NCBI RefSeq assembly: GCF_019391655.1
Contig: NZ_JAHXPQ010000009.1
Location: 1 to 64,000, forward strand
Origin: Mucilaginibacter rivuli
Lineage (GTDB): Bacteria > Bacteroidota > Bacteroidia > Sphingobacteriales > Sphingobacteriaceae
Reading direction: 5' to 3'
DNA: 64,000 nt
Under the pieces are notes generated by a model. The model had not been told where the DNA came from and did no database searches. It saw only the letters and a list, made by a program, of their open reading frames with translations. Of the stretch, positions 46,172-55,151 are shown in pieces. The position numbers were made by a program, and so were the translations under genes. Within the stretch, counting starts at the first letter, position 1. The number at the start of each line of letters is the position of its first letter.

Positions 46172-47155
46172 ATGCGTTATTGGTATAAAATTATTTGTAA
46201 CAGTGTACTGCTTTTGCTGGCAGCCACCCTCGCCTTTTCGCAGGCGGGCGGTGGCTCCGTGCAAAGCTTTGCTGTTGTATATACCATAACTGCAGGTAAA
46301 ACCATTACCCTGAATGCCGGAAAAAATATTGCTCCTGCATATCAATGGTATAAAAACGGGGTAGCTATACCAGGCGCGGTTGGTAAAAATTATACCACGG
46401 GCCAGGCCGGTATTTATACTGTGATAGCCTACAATGCCGAAGGCTGTTCTTCAACCCTTTCAGACGGGGCATTGATCATTGTTACGCCGGTTGCGCCAAA
46501 GCCCGATACGGTAGTTGATCTGGGTGTAACCATACATTCATCAAACAAGCTGGCACGTTTGGGCGAAACATTTGAATATGGTATTACCATAAAAAACCAT
46601 AGCGTATTAACCGGCCACCAGGTAGTGTTAAGGTACCCGCTTCCTTCAATATTAAGAGGGCTGCCACCCCTAAAACAAGTTACTATAGGCAATTATTCGT
46701 ATGATCCGGTTAGCAATATTTTTACCTGGTATGTTCCGCAATTAGCCGGCGGGCAATCGGTAAGTATTAGTGCTTTGGTTAAGATATTAAAGGCAGGGGC
46801 AATTACCAGTACGGTACATGTAAGCGGTAAAGAGCGCGATCCGGTATTGGCCAACAATGATGATACCGATACGCAGCAAATATCAGGCTTAATGGTACCC
46901 AATGTGTTTACGCCTAACGGCGATGGGGTAAATGATACTTTCATCATCCCCGGCCTTAACCAGTATACCGAAAACGAACTGGTTATTATTAACCGCTGGG
47001 GCAACCACGTGTACGAAAAGAAGAACTATAATAACGAGTGGACAGGGGAAGGATTATTAGATGGTACCTATTACTATGTTTTAACTGCCAAAAACCCATC
47101 CGGAGATACCGAAACTTATAAAGGGTATGTTACCCTGTTACGCAAACGCATGTAA
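46172..47155 (+). CDS. Secreted Ig/DUF11-like protein with type B T9SS CTD (cassette 3)
   Basis: 327 aa. Signal peptide to AFSQ, one Ig-like unit (PAYQWYKNGVAIPGAVGKNY), then a DUF11-type beta-sandwich (DLGVTIHSSNKLARLGETFEYGITIKNHS). The type B CTD follows: VPNVFTPNGDGVNDTFIIPG, LVIINRWGNHVYEKKNY, GTYYYVLTAKN, GYVTLLRKRM. It is the only one of the three small secreted proteins with a sorting domain. The gene ends 13 bases before the PorP/SprF start I chose. Confidence 0.85.
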   Translation: MRYWYKIICNSVLLLLAATLAFSQAGGGSVQSFAVVYTITAGKTITLNAGKNIAPAYQWYKNGVAIPGAVGKNYTTGQAGIYTVIAYNAEGCSSTLSDGALIIVTPVAPKPDTVVDLGVTIHSSNKLARLGETFEYGITIKNHSVLTGHQVVLRYPLPSILRGLPPLKQVTIGNYSYDPVSNIFTWYVPQLAGGQSVSISALVKILKAGAITSTVHVSGKERDPVLANNDDTDTQQISGLMVPNVFTPNGDGVNDTFIIPGLNQYTENELVIINRWGNHVYEKKNYNNEWTGEGLLDGTYYYVLTAKNPSGDTETYKGYVTLLRKRM

Positions 47156-47168
47156 ACCATTAAGAACG

Positions 47169-48152
47169 ATGAAGAGGATATTAGCATTTGGGGTTCTGTT
47201 TTTTTTGCTGCAAAGCGCCAAAGCACAGCAGGATGCACAGTTTAGTCAGTACGTTTTTAACGGGATATACTTGAACCCTGCCTACGCGGGTTACAAGCAA
47301 GATTTGCAATTACACAGCTTTTGCCGTTCGCAATGGACAGGCCTGACAGGCGCGCCACTAACTTATGCAGGTGCTGCCGATGTTGCCGTACTTGATGGCG
47401 CGGTAGGCTTGGGCCTGATGGTTAACCATGATCAGCTTGGGGCGCAAAGCTATACATCAGGTTATGCCAATGCATCCTACCGCATCCAGTTTGGCAGGGG
47501 CGATGATAAGTCATGGCTTTCATTTGGTTTAGGTTTTGGGATGTTGCAAACCGGCCTTGATGGTACAAAGCTAAATGCAACACAAAGTGGTGATATGAAT
47601 ATTCCCACTACTTTTCAAAGTACATCATTACCTGATGCCCGGATAGGGGTATTATATACTACCGATAATTTTTTTGCGGGGTTTTCAGTAGATAACCTTT
47701 TGGCACAGTACATGCACCCGCCGGCAACGTCAGAAAGTTTGATGCTTGTGGTGCCAAAGCCGCATAAATACCTTACTGTAGGCGCGTTATTCAGCCTGAA
47801 TGATGATACAAAAATTAAGCCTTCTATTATGATAAAAGAAGCACAAGGTGCACCTACAAGTATTGATGTAAACACTTTTGTTTTGATGAGCGAAAAGTTT
47901 TGGATAGGTGGCACTTTCCGTACCGGGTTGGATGCTTTTAAAAATAACCTGCAATCGGGCCTGCGTTCATCAAGCGCTTTGGTAGGTATGGTTGAGTTTT
48001 ATCTTGGTCCTGATTTTAGGATAGGCTATGCTTACGATTACTCATTAAATAAATTAGGCTCATACGGCTATGGCTCGCACGAGATATCGTTAGATATCGT
48101 ATTCAAATCAAGCAAGCGCGATTACTATATCTCGCGCCATTGTTATTTTTAA
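47169..48152 (+). CDS. PorP/SprF-family T9SS membrane protein (cassette 3)
   Basis: 327 aa from ATG 47169, which begins the signal peptide MKRILAFGVLFFLLQSAKAQ; the open frame extends back to 47127 inside the previous gene. QDAQFSQYVFNGIYLNPAYAGYKQDLQLHSFCRSQWTG is the classic PorP/SprF opening, and LGSYGYGSHEISLDIVF closes the barrel. Likely partner of the 327-aa type B CTD protein. Confidence 0.92.
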   Translation: MKRILAFGVLFFLLQSAKAQQDAQFSQYVFNGIYLNPAYAGYKQDLQLHSFCRSQWTGLTGAPLTYAGAADVAVLDGAVGLGLMVNHDQLGAQSYTSGYANASYRIQFGRGDDKSWLSFGLGFGMLQTGLDGTKLNATQSGDMNIPTTFQSTSLPDARIGVLYTTDNFFAGFSVDNLLAQYMHPPATSESLMLVVPKPHKYLTVGALFSLNDDTKIKPSIMIKEAQGAPTSIDVNTFVLMSEKFWIGGTFRTGLDAFKNNLQSGLRSSSALVGMVEFYLGPDFRIGYAYDYSLNKLGSYGYGSHEISLDIVFKSSKRDYYISRHCYF

Positions 48153-48156
48153 ATAA

Positions 48157-48660
48157 TTATAAAGTTTCGCGGGTGGTGCCGCATTCCAGCATTTGCTTAC
48201 CGTAGTAAGGGTTACGTATGGCCGCGGTTTCGCTTATCCACATCTGTTTTTTCATGGGGCAATATTGCTCGTAAACCGTGAGGGTATTAAGCTTCAATTT
48301 TTTTAATACCGCGAACATGTTTTTTGACAGGGTACCAAAATGCTCACGCTGATGGGCTACAACAGTAGTTTCGCTGATATGCCTGGTATCGAATTTTAAT
48401 TTATCTGCAAAAGCAGCCCATTGCACTTTTTGTTCAGGTTTTAACCTTTGCTCAGGGTTAGCAGATAATTCTTTAAGCAAAAGCTTTGCCCTTAGTTGCG
48501 CCTGGCCGCCATCACTTTCAACCAGCGCGTTTTTTACACCGATGTAAGCATTGGTTATTTTATCGATAGCGTTACTTGCAGGTAATACCGGCTGGGCCTG
48601 AGTATATGCACTACCAAATATTAATATCAAGGCAACAAAACTTATTTTGAGTGATCGCAT
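48157..48660 (-). CDS. DUF3347-domain periplasmic protein
   Basis: 167 aa from ATG 48660 (a TTG two codons earlier is less likely). Signal peptide to YTQAQ. The domain has the DUF3347 pattern: a helix AYIGVKNALVESDGGQAQLRAKLLLKEL, HQREHFGTLSKNMFAVLKK, then VYEQYCPMKKQMWISE and NPYYGKQMLECG. Conserved Cys/Met/His in such proteins are associated with copper handling (family knowledge). Last gene of the minus-strand operon, 13 bases after the lipoprotein gene. Confidence 0.82.
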   Translation of the reverse strand: MRSLKISFVALILIFGSAYTQAQPVLPASNAIDKITNAYIGVKNALVESDGGQAQLRAKLLLKELSANPEQRLKPEQKVQWAAFADKLKFDTRHISETTVVAHQREHFGTLSKNMFAVLKKLKLNTLTVYEQYCPMKKQMWISETAAIRNPYYGKQMLECGTTRETL

Positions 48661-48673
48661 TGACAAATATAGC

Positions 48674-49369
48674 TCAATTTACCTTAAACTGAAACACGCC
48701 TGAATCAGAAGTGTTGCCCGATATGTCCTTTGTAACTATCTTCCAATAATAGGTTGCACCTGGTGTTACTGTTACATTATTCAAAACCATAGCCGTAACA
48801 TTTGCCTGTAGTAACGGTGGTGTAGTGGCCGTTCCGAAATAAACATCGTAACCTGCAATGTCATTGTCTGCATCGCTGCCAAGCCAACTGATATTGACCG
48901 TGCCAGCTGCGGTCGTTATGTTTGATCCGAATACAGGTGAAACCCCATCAGCCGGAAATGGCGGATGCGAGATGATTGCCGGCCCGGAGTTATAGAATTT
49001 CCATACATCGCTTACTTTGGTAACGCCCGTATCGTTCGACTTTGAAGTAACATACCATGAATAAGGTGTATTACGAAGTAGGGTAACAGCAATTTGGTTG
49101 ACGTTGATGGTCTGGGTAATTACCGAGTTGGTCAGCAAATTCTTTATCGTTATTTCGTATGAGTCGGTGTTTTCTGCCGCCACCCATGTAAAAGTAATTG
49201 AGCTTTGTGTAGCGGTCAAAACGGTACCGGTAGTGCAAGCCGAATTTTGGGCAGGGAAACTCAGCCCCGCTTTACCCGGATCGGGGGCTATGGTGTTTTT
49301 TTTGTCGCAACTTGTTATTACGAATAATAAAAGCAGAAATGAAAGTGATCTTATAATATGCTTGTTCAT
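48674..49369 (-). CDS. Lipoprotein with two Fn3-like domains
   Basis: 231 aa. Lipoprotein signal (MNKHIIRSLSFLLLLFVITSC, Cys at 21), then two Fn3-like beta-sandwiches: one around TFTWVAAENTDSYEITIKNL ... TPYSWYVTSKS, one around VNISWLGSDADNDIAGYDVYFG ... GATYYWKIVTKD. It begins 1 base after the IPT-protein stop codon, so translation is coupled. Probably surface- or periplasm-anchored; binding partner unknown. Confidence 0.8.
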   Translation of the reverse strand: MNKHIIRSLSFLLLLFVITSCDKKNTIAPDPGKAGLSFPAQNSACTTGTVLTATQSSITFTWVAAENTDSYEITIKNLLTNSVITQTINVNQIAVTLLRNTPYSWYVTSKSNDTGVTKVSDVWKFYNSGPAIISHPPFPADGVSPVFGSNITTAAGTVNISWLGSDADNDIAGYDVYFGTATTPPLLQANVTAMVLNNVTVTPGATYYWKIVTKDISGNTSDSGVFQFKVN

Positions 49370-49370
49370 T

Positions 49371-52300
49371 TTATCTTTTTATTATTTTGAATACTGAGTC
49401 TGTGCTATCGGTCGATAATTTTAAAACGTAAAGGCCGGCCTTTAAACCCGAAAGGTTAAGCGGTATCGAACCAACAACATTATTATACTTTGTAGTAAAT
49501 GCTACTTTGCCATCTGTACTGTAAATATTCACCGCGGCTGTTTTAACTATGCTATTGCCTAAACTCAAATTCAATATATTATCGAACGGATTAGGGTAAA
49601 TCAAAGCTTCATCGGACACTGTGATATTTTTTTCGATGACGCCCTGGCAAGCCTTGTCGGTGGATACCAAAATGGTATTCAATCCTTTGGAGAGTGATAA
49701 TGTTACCTGGCTGTTTGTTGTAGTGGTTACTGTTCCGTTAAGACTGATATTATAGCTTGAGCCACCGCCCATGCTGATCACCACCTGGTTACCTGCCTTT
49801 ATATTTGCCACGTACACTGAAAGGTCTTTAGGTTCGCTAACTACAGCCGTGAAACACTGCTGGTAGGTAGGTTGTCCCGCTACGGTAATACAAATGTTGT
49901 AACTCCCGGCAGGTAAACCTGATACTCTCAATGAGTCGGTAAAAGGTAATGCTACACTTGTACCGTTCAATGTTGCGGTGGCAGTATAGCTTAAGCGTTG
50001 CGTTGCCAAAATAGTTATGGTACCATTGTTCGATCCTTTGCAGGTTGCGCTGGTATTGGTTATTCTAAAATTGTTGACGGGTAATCCAAACACCGAAGTA
50101 ACTACTATAGGCAATGATACCTGGTTGGTCGTATTTGCCAATATACTTACTTTATAGGATCCACTTTGTGTTGCTGTATATGTTGAATTTGTTGCACCGA
50201 TGATATTGGCGCCATCTTTTATCCATTGATAACTATAACCTGTACCTGGAGTAGCCGATAAAACCACATTACCGCCGGTAATAAAAGTAGTTGGACCACC
50301 TGCAGATATAACAGGTACCGGCACATATACAAAACCGACAGAGCTGCCCAAACCATTTGCATTGGATACAGCTATATTCCCTGTATTGCCCGCACCCACT
50401 ACAGCTGTGATATTTGTTGCTGAATTTACCGTAAACGATGCCGCCGGAGTACCTCCGAAAGTTACCCCGGTTGCGCCGGTAAAGTTAGTGCCGGTTATGG
50501 TGACCAATGTTCCGGCGATAGCCGTAGCCGGAGAAAAGGACGTGACCACCGGCGTAGGCAGATACACAAAGCCTGGTGAACTTACTGTACCGCCATTGGT
50601 AGTAACTGTTAAATTTCCGCTTGCCCCTGCGCCAACAACTGCGGTCATTGTGGTAAATGATGTTACTAAAAATGAGGAGGCAGGCACGCCGCCAAAGCTT
50701 ACTGCCGAAGTACCGCTTATATAATTACCTGTAATAGTGACGGTGGTGCCTGTACTTGCAGAGGTAGGGGTAAATGATGTGATGATGGGAGCAGGTACAA
50801 AAACAAAACCACCAATAGTACCTGTACCACCTGGTGTTGTTACCGAAATATTGCCGCTTGCCCCGCCCGGCCCTACTACTGCCGAAATAGCTGTTGAAGA
50901 AATAATACTGAACGATACAGCGGGCACTCCGCCAAAACTTACCGCTGTTGCTCCTGTAAAACCCGTTCCAATAAGGGTTTCTGTTGTACCGGCAGGAACA
51001 GTATTGGCACTAAAAGATGAAATAGTTGGAGCGGGTATAAAAGTGAAACCTGCCAGTGTGCCGGTACCGTTTGGTGTAGTAACGGTTATACTACCTGATA
51101 CTGCACTACCAACAGTAGCTGTAATACTTGTTGCCGAATTAACAGTAAATGATGTTGCGTTTGTCCCACCAAATTTTACTGCGGTTACGCCCGTAAAATT
51201 AGTACCTGTTATAGTAACCGTTGTGCCAATTATTCCGGTTGTTGGTGTAAATGCCGTTATTGTTGGCCCGGGTAGGAAAGTAAAGCCAGCAAGACTTGCA
51301 GTGCCGCCTGTTGTGGTAACAACTACATTCCCGTTTGTAGCAGAGGTGCTTACCACAGCTGTTATACTTGTTGATGATACAACAGAGTATGAAGTTGCAG
51401 CAACCCCACCAATGCTTACCGCTGTTACACCAGTAAAATTAGTGCCTGTAATTGTAACCGTTGAAGCGCCTCCTGCTGCGGTTGGAGTGAAAGATGTTAT
51501 AGTGGGTGCAGGTAAAAAAACAAATCCGGCCAGGTTCGCCGTACCCCCCGGTGTGGTAACCGACACGTTGCCGCTTGTGCCGGTCGCGACAACTGCCGTA
51601 ATGCTTGTAGCCGAAACTATATTAAACGATGTAGCATTAGTGCCGCCAAATTTAACTGATGATGCATTAGTAAAGTTAGTGCCGGTTATAGTAACTATAG
51701 CTCCTGAAATGCTTGACAAAGGTGTAAAGCTACTAATGGTAGGCTGCGGAATATAAGTAAACCCGGCTAATATCCCTGTACCGACCGAATTTGTGACCGA
51801 TACACTACCTGAGGCACCTGCTGCTACTACAGCGGTAATGGTTGTAGGTGATACAACGGTGAATGAGGTAGCTGCTGTTCCACCAAACTTTACCGCCGTT
51901 GTGCCTGTAAAATCGGTTCCGGTTATTGTAATTGTTGTACCGGTTGCGGCAGTGGCAGGGGTAAATGCAGTAATAGCCGGAGGGGCTGAAATAGCGTATG
52001 AATACCAGGATTCGTAGCCGTTGAGTTGATCATTAACCCCCGTTGAACTTGTATTAAGTGCTGTTACCGCAATAGAGTCGGTTAAAGAAGCACCAGAAAT
52101 AGTGTATGATGTATCGGTTGCAGCTATAGTTGCCGAATTAGCATATGTGAAATTGTTTACATAGCCCCAGTATACTTTATAGTTTTTAAGATTAGTCTCT
52201 TTGTTTTTATTCCAGGTAACCAAAACCTGGCCGTTGCGCGATGCTTTAACAACATTGACAGGACTTGAGATGGTTGTATTACTTATAAATCCGGTTGCAA

Positions 52301-53573
52301 CAGGCGTATAGGTAACGGTACCATAATGCAGATCATCGTTACTGTCGAAGATCATATCATCGATGGTTTTACCAGCCTTTAGCTGGAAGTAATTATTTGT
52401 GATGGAAAAGTTCTTGACACTGTAATTTAATATATTATAGCTGGCTGTATTGATGAAATTATTGTTTTTAATAGCCGCTATACTATTGAAATTATATACA
52501 TAAACACCATCATTCAGGTTTTTGAACGTGTTATTGCTTATGTTAACTGTAGCGCTACTGCTATTTATCAATATTGCACCAACAGGGCTCAAGGTATAGT
52601 TTATGACCTCAGAATTTGTCATATTACAATTACCCGCTATGATCACATAGTTTGATGCCGAGAAATATAACCTGTTTGAAATGGGTTTGGTAATAATGAA
52701 CTTTGAATTAACTATATTGTAAGTGAAACTTATGGTATTTATGATGGTATTTAAAAATACAGAATTTGTAATTGATACGGGATTACTCTGCTCGCCTGCG
52801 TTAGTGATATTCGAATCTTCGACCTGGCAATTATTAAAGCTGAAATTAGCACCACAGCAGTTTACAGTAAAAGTGATATTCCTTAGATAACAATTGTTGA
52901 ATCCGATCCCCAAATTATAAGAATCGGATGTTATTTTTGAATTAAAAATTCTTGTATTACTGATGTTTATTCTTTCCGAAAGAGGATAGTAGCCAATTAC
53001 CGTTGCTGATATCATTAATGAACTATCAATATTTAAGCTATTAGCTGCCTGGTACCCTTTAGTTATTGTCCAACCATTGCTTAAATTAGAGCGGGATATT
53101 TTAAGTGTACCCGAATTTTTGGGCGAGGTTTGTGCAAACTCGCTTTCATCGCCGACCTGAATATTGCTTGCGCTTACATTTTGATTGTGAAAACTCACAA
53201 ACCTAAAGCTTGAAGCGCTTAAATTACTCTTTTGAAATTGTACAAAATAGGCTCCCGGATAAACTAATGTAGACCCCAAATAAACACCGGACCCACTACT
53301 AAAAACTATGCTGTCTGTAGCCGACCCATTACAGATCATCGCACCGTTCAATAAGATTTGGTAGTTTGTGTTACGCTGAACAGTTACACCAGGTTCGATG
53401 GTGAGTGTGTAAGCGGCGGGCACACCTACGTTACCGGTAAGAATATACGGACTGCCTGCCTTGGTCCAAATAGTATTTGATGTGATATTGCCGCTCACAT
53501 TGGTTTGAGCCATAGTAACCGAACTCGTTATCAAAATAATGAAAAATAAAATAAAGTGTAAAGCTTTCTTCAT
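49371..53573 (-). CDS. Secreted beta-helix / IPT-TIG repeat protein with type A T9SS CTD (1400 aa)
   Basis: Signal peptide ending TMAQ. Residues ~25-420 are rich in Asn/Ile/Ser ladders (SITNSVFLNTIINTI, NISNNTFKNLNDGVYVYN) typical of a right-handed beta-helix. A Fn3 domain follows (~430-520). Seven IPT/TIG repeats of ~79 aa run about 529-1085 (core PTITSFTPTxAxxGTTVTITGTNFTGxTAVxFGG). An Ig-like unit (GYSYQWIKDGANIIGATNSTY) and a SprB-like unit (SATCKGSNNGTITI) lead to a type A CTD (LIYPNPFDNILNLSL ... GLKAGLYVLKLSTD ... KIIKR). The type A signal differs from the type B signals of the cassettes, and no PorP partner follows. A carbohydrate-binding or adhesive role is inference. Confidence 0.88.
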   Translation of the reverse strand: MKKALHFILFFIILITSSVTMAQTNVSGNITSNTIWTKAGSPYILTGNVGVPAAYTLTIEPGVTVQRNTNYQILLNGAMICNGSATDSIVFSSGSGVYLGSTLVYPGAYFVQFQKSNLSASSFRFVSFHNQNVSASNIQVGDESEFAQTSPKNSGTLKISRSNLSNGWTITKGYQAANSLNIDSSLMISATVIGYYPLSERINISNTRIFNSKITSDSYNLGIGFNNCYLRNITFTVNCCGANFSFNNCQVEDSNITNAGEQSNPVSITNSVFLNTIINTISFTYNIVNSKFIITKPISNRLYFSASNYVIIAGNCNMTNSEVINYTLSPVGAILINSSSATVNISNNTFKNLNDGVYVYNFNSIAAIKNNNFINTASYNILNYSVKNFSITNNYFQLKAGKTIDDMIFDSNDDLHYGTVTYTPVATGFISNTTISSPVNVVKASRNGQVLVTWNKNKETNLKNYKVYWGYVNNFTYANSATIAATDTSYTISGASLTDSIAVTALNTSSTGVNDQLNGYESWYSYAISAPPAITAFTPATAATGTTITITGTDFTGTTAVKFGGTAATSFTVVSPTTITAVVAAGASGSVSVTNSVGTGILAGFTYIPQPTISSFTPLSSISGAIVTITGTNFTNASSVKFGGTNATSFNIVSATSITAVVATGTSGNVSVTTPGGTANLAGFVFLPAPTITSFTPTAAGGASTVTITGTNFTGVTAVSIGGVAATSYSVVSSTSITAVVSTSATNGNVVVTTTGGTASLAGFTFLPGPTITAFTPTTGIIGTTVTITGTNFTGVTAVKFGGTNATSFTVNSATSITATVGSAVSGSITVTTPNGTGTLAGFTFIPAPTISSFSANTVPAGTTETLIGTGFTGATAVSFGGVPAVSFSIISSTAISAVVGPGGASGNISVTTPGGTGTIGGFVFVPAPIITSFTPTSASTGTTVTITGNYISGTSAVSFGGVPASSFLVTSFTTMTAVVGAGASGNLTVTTNGGTVSSPGFVYLPTPVVTSFSPATAIAGTLVTITGTNFTGATGVTFGGTPAASFTVNSATNITAVVGAGNTGNIAVSNANGLGSSVGFVYVPVPVISAGGPTTFITGGNVVLSATPGTGYSYQWIKDGANIIGATNSTYTATQSGSYKVSILANTTNQVSLPIVVTSVFGLPVNNFRITNTSATCKGSNNGTITILATQRLSYTATATLNGTSVALPFTDSLRVSGLPAGSYNICITVAGQPTYQQCFTAVVSEPKDLSVYVANIKAGNQVVISMGGGSSYNISLNGTVTTTTNSQVTLSLSKGLNTILVSTDKACQGVIEKNITVSDEALIYPNPFDNILNLSLGNSIVKTAAVNIYSTDGKVAFTTKYNNVVGSIPLNLSGLKAGLYVLKLSTDSTDSVFKIIKR

Positions 53574-53742
53574 TTATAATGTTTAAACATCAGGGTTAAT
53601 AACCTTATGTGATTTATATATCTCGTAAAAGTAAAAATATTATTTATAATTAAACGGGTAGCTTTTTAACATAATAAATATTTAACATCAATGATACGTT
53701 AAAGCAACACAGAAACTTATTTAAATGTAGCCATATTCATAA

Positions 53743-53750
53743 TAATTTTG
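53743..53750 (+). promoter_or_regulatory. Bacteroidota -7 box (TAATTTTG) for the ethanolamine operon
   Basis: Exact TAnnTTTG match 32 bases before the permease start codon, in the 209-base divergent spacer (53574-53782). No clear -33 element. Confidence 0.4.
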
Positions 53751-53782
53751 CCTATCTTAAAGCGGAAAAATAACGTTAAACA

Positions 53783-55150
53783 ATGTCCGCTGCCGAAACC
53801 TTAAAACGTACACTTAAACCTATACATTTATGGGCCATTGCCGTAGGCTTGGTAATATCCGGCGAGTACTTTGGCTGGAATTTAGGCTGGGGCGTATCGG
53901 GTACCATTGGCCTGCTTATCGCAACCATTATCGTTACGGTAATGTACATCGCTTTCATTTTTAGCTATACCGAACTCACTACATCTATACCACATGCGGG
54001 CGGCGCGTTTGCGTATGCTTACTGTGCTATGGGGCCCTTTGGCGGGTTAATTGCCGGGTACGCCACCCTTATTGATTTTTTGCTGGCTACCCCGGCCATC
54101 GCTTTTGCGCTGGGGAGTTACCTGCACTTTTTGTACCCGGCTGTTCCGGTGCTTGAATCGGCTGTGGGCTTTAACATCGTATTTATTATTATCAATATAT
54201 TAGGGGTTAAAGAGTCGGCAGCGTTTTCTGTTTTTATTACCGTTTTGGCTGTTGCCGAATTATTGGTTTTCTCGGGCATCATAGCTCCGCACTTTAAATT
54301 GGCTAACTACATTGCCGACCCGATGCCTTTTGGCTGGGCCGGTATATTTGCCGGGCTGCCTTTTGCCGTGTGGCTGTATTTGGGTATCGAGGGTGTGGCA
54401 CAAGTAGCCGAAGAGGTAAAAGATCCTTCAAAAAATATCCCGAAAGGTTATATATCCGCCATCGTAACCTTAACCTTGCTGGCTTTGGGTGTGATGATAT
54501 TAACCGGCGGCATAACAAATTGGCATACACTAAGCACCACCACCAGTCCGCTGCCCGACGCCATCGCCATTGTTTTGGGTAAAGGCAGCAGCTTTACCAA
54601 AGCCTTTGTAAGCATTGGTTTATTTGGTTTGGTAGCATCATTCCATGGTATGGTACTGGCATCATCAAGGCAGGTGTTTGCTATGGCCAGGAGCGGTTAT
54701 TTACCGCGCGGGCTATCAGGTATTAACCGCAAATTTAAAACGCCGCATTGGGCTTTAATTGCAGGCGGCCTGGTTACATTTATTACTTTGTATATCGCAA
54801 ATAAGTTTGCTGATAAGCCCGATACCGTGATCAACCCGGTCATTGTATTATCTGCCCTGGGCGCCATTGTAATGTACCTGATGAGTATGGCCAGCGTGTT
54901 CGTTCTTCGCCGTAAGGAGCCTGATCTGAAACGGCCCTTTACTTCGCCATTTTACCCCATTTTTCCGGCAGTGGCATTAGTTCTTTCAGCCGTATGTTTG
55001 GTGGCTATCGTCTATTATAACATAACGGTAAGCTATATCTTTTTCGGCGGCCTTGCCGCTGCCCTTATTTTGCTGGTGCTGACAGGTAAGCACAAAATGA
55101 AGATAACCGATGATGTTTTGTTGGAGCAGGCAGCCGTAATGATAGAATAA
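53783..55150 (+). CDS. eat: Ethanolamine permease (APC superfamily)
   Basis: 455 aa with about 12 membrane helices. LKRTLKPIHLWAIAVGLVISGEYFGWNLGWG at the start and SIPHAGGAFAYAYCAMGPFGG are characteristic of the ethanolamine-permease branch of amino-acid/polyamine transporters. WLYLGIEGVAQVAEEVKDPSKNIPKG is the usual APC Glu-rich loop. The next two genes encode ethanolamine ammonia-lyase, which fixes the substrate assignment. Stop and next start are 1 base apart. Confidence 0.92.
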   Translation: MSAAETLKRTLKPIHLWAIAVGLVISGEYFGWNLGWGVSGTIGLLIATIIVTVMYIAFIFSYTELTTSIPHAGGAFAYAYCAMGPFGGLIAGYATLIDFLLATPAIAFALGSYLHFLYPAVPVLESAVGFNIVFIIINILGVKESAAFSVFITVLAVAELLVFSGIIAPHFKLANYIADPMPFGWAGIFAGLPFAVWLYLGIEGVAQVAEEVKDPSKNIPKGYISAIVTLTLLALGVMILTGGITNWHTLSTTTSPLPDAIAIVLGKGSSFTKAFVSIGLFGLVASFHGMVLASSRQVFAMARSGYLPRGLSGINRKFKTPHWALIAGGLVTFITLYIANKFADKPDTVINPVIVLSALGAIVMYLMSMASVFVLRRKEPDLKRPFTSPFYPIFPAVALVLSAVCLVAIVYYNITVSYIFFGGLAAALILLVLTGKHKMKITDDVLLEQAAVMIE

Positions 55151-55151
55151 C

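Noticed and set aside
50362..52017. Plus-strand open frames of 74-339 aa opposite the IPT-repeat gene
   Set aside because: Periodic Val/Pro-rich text mirrors the IPT repeats on the other strand; no start signal or domain.
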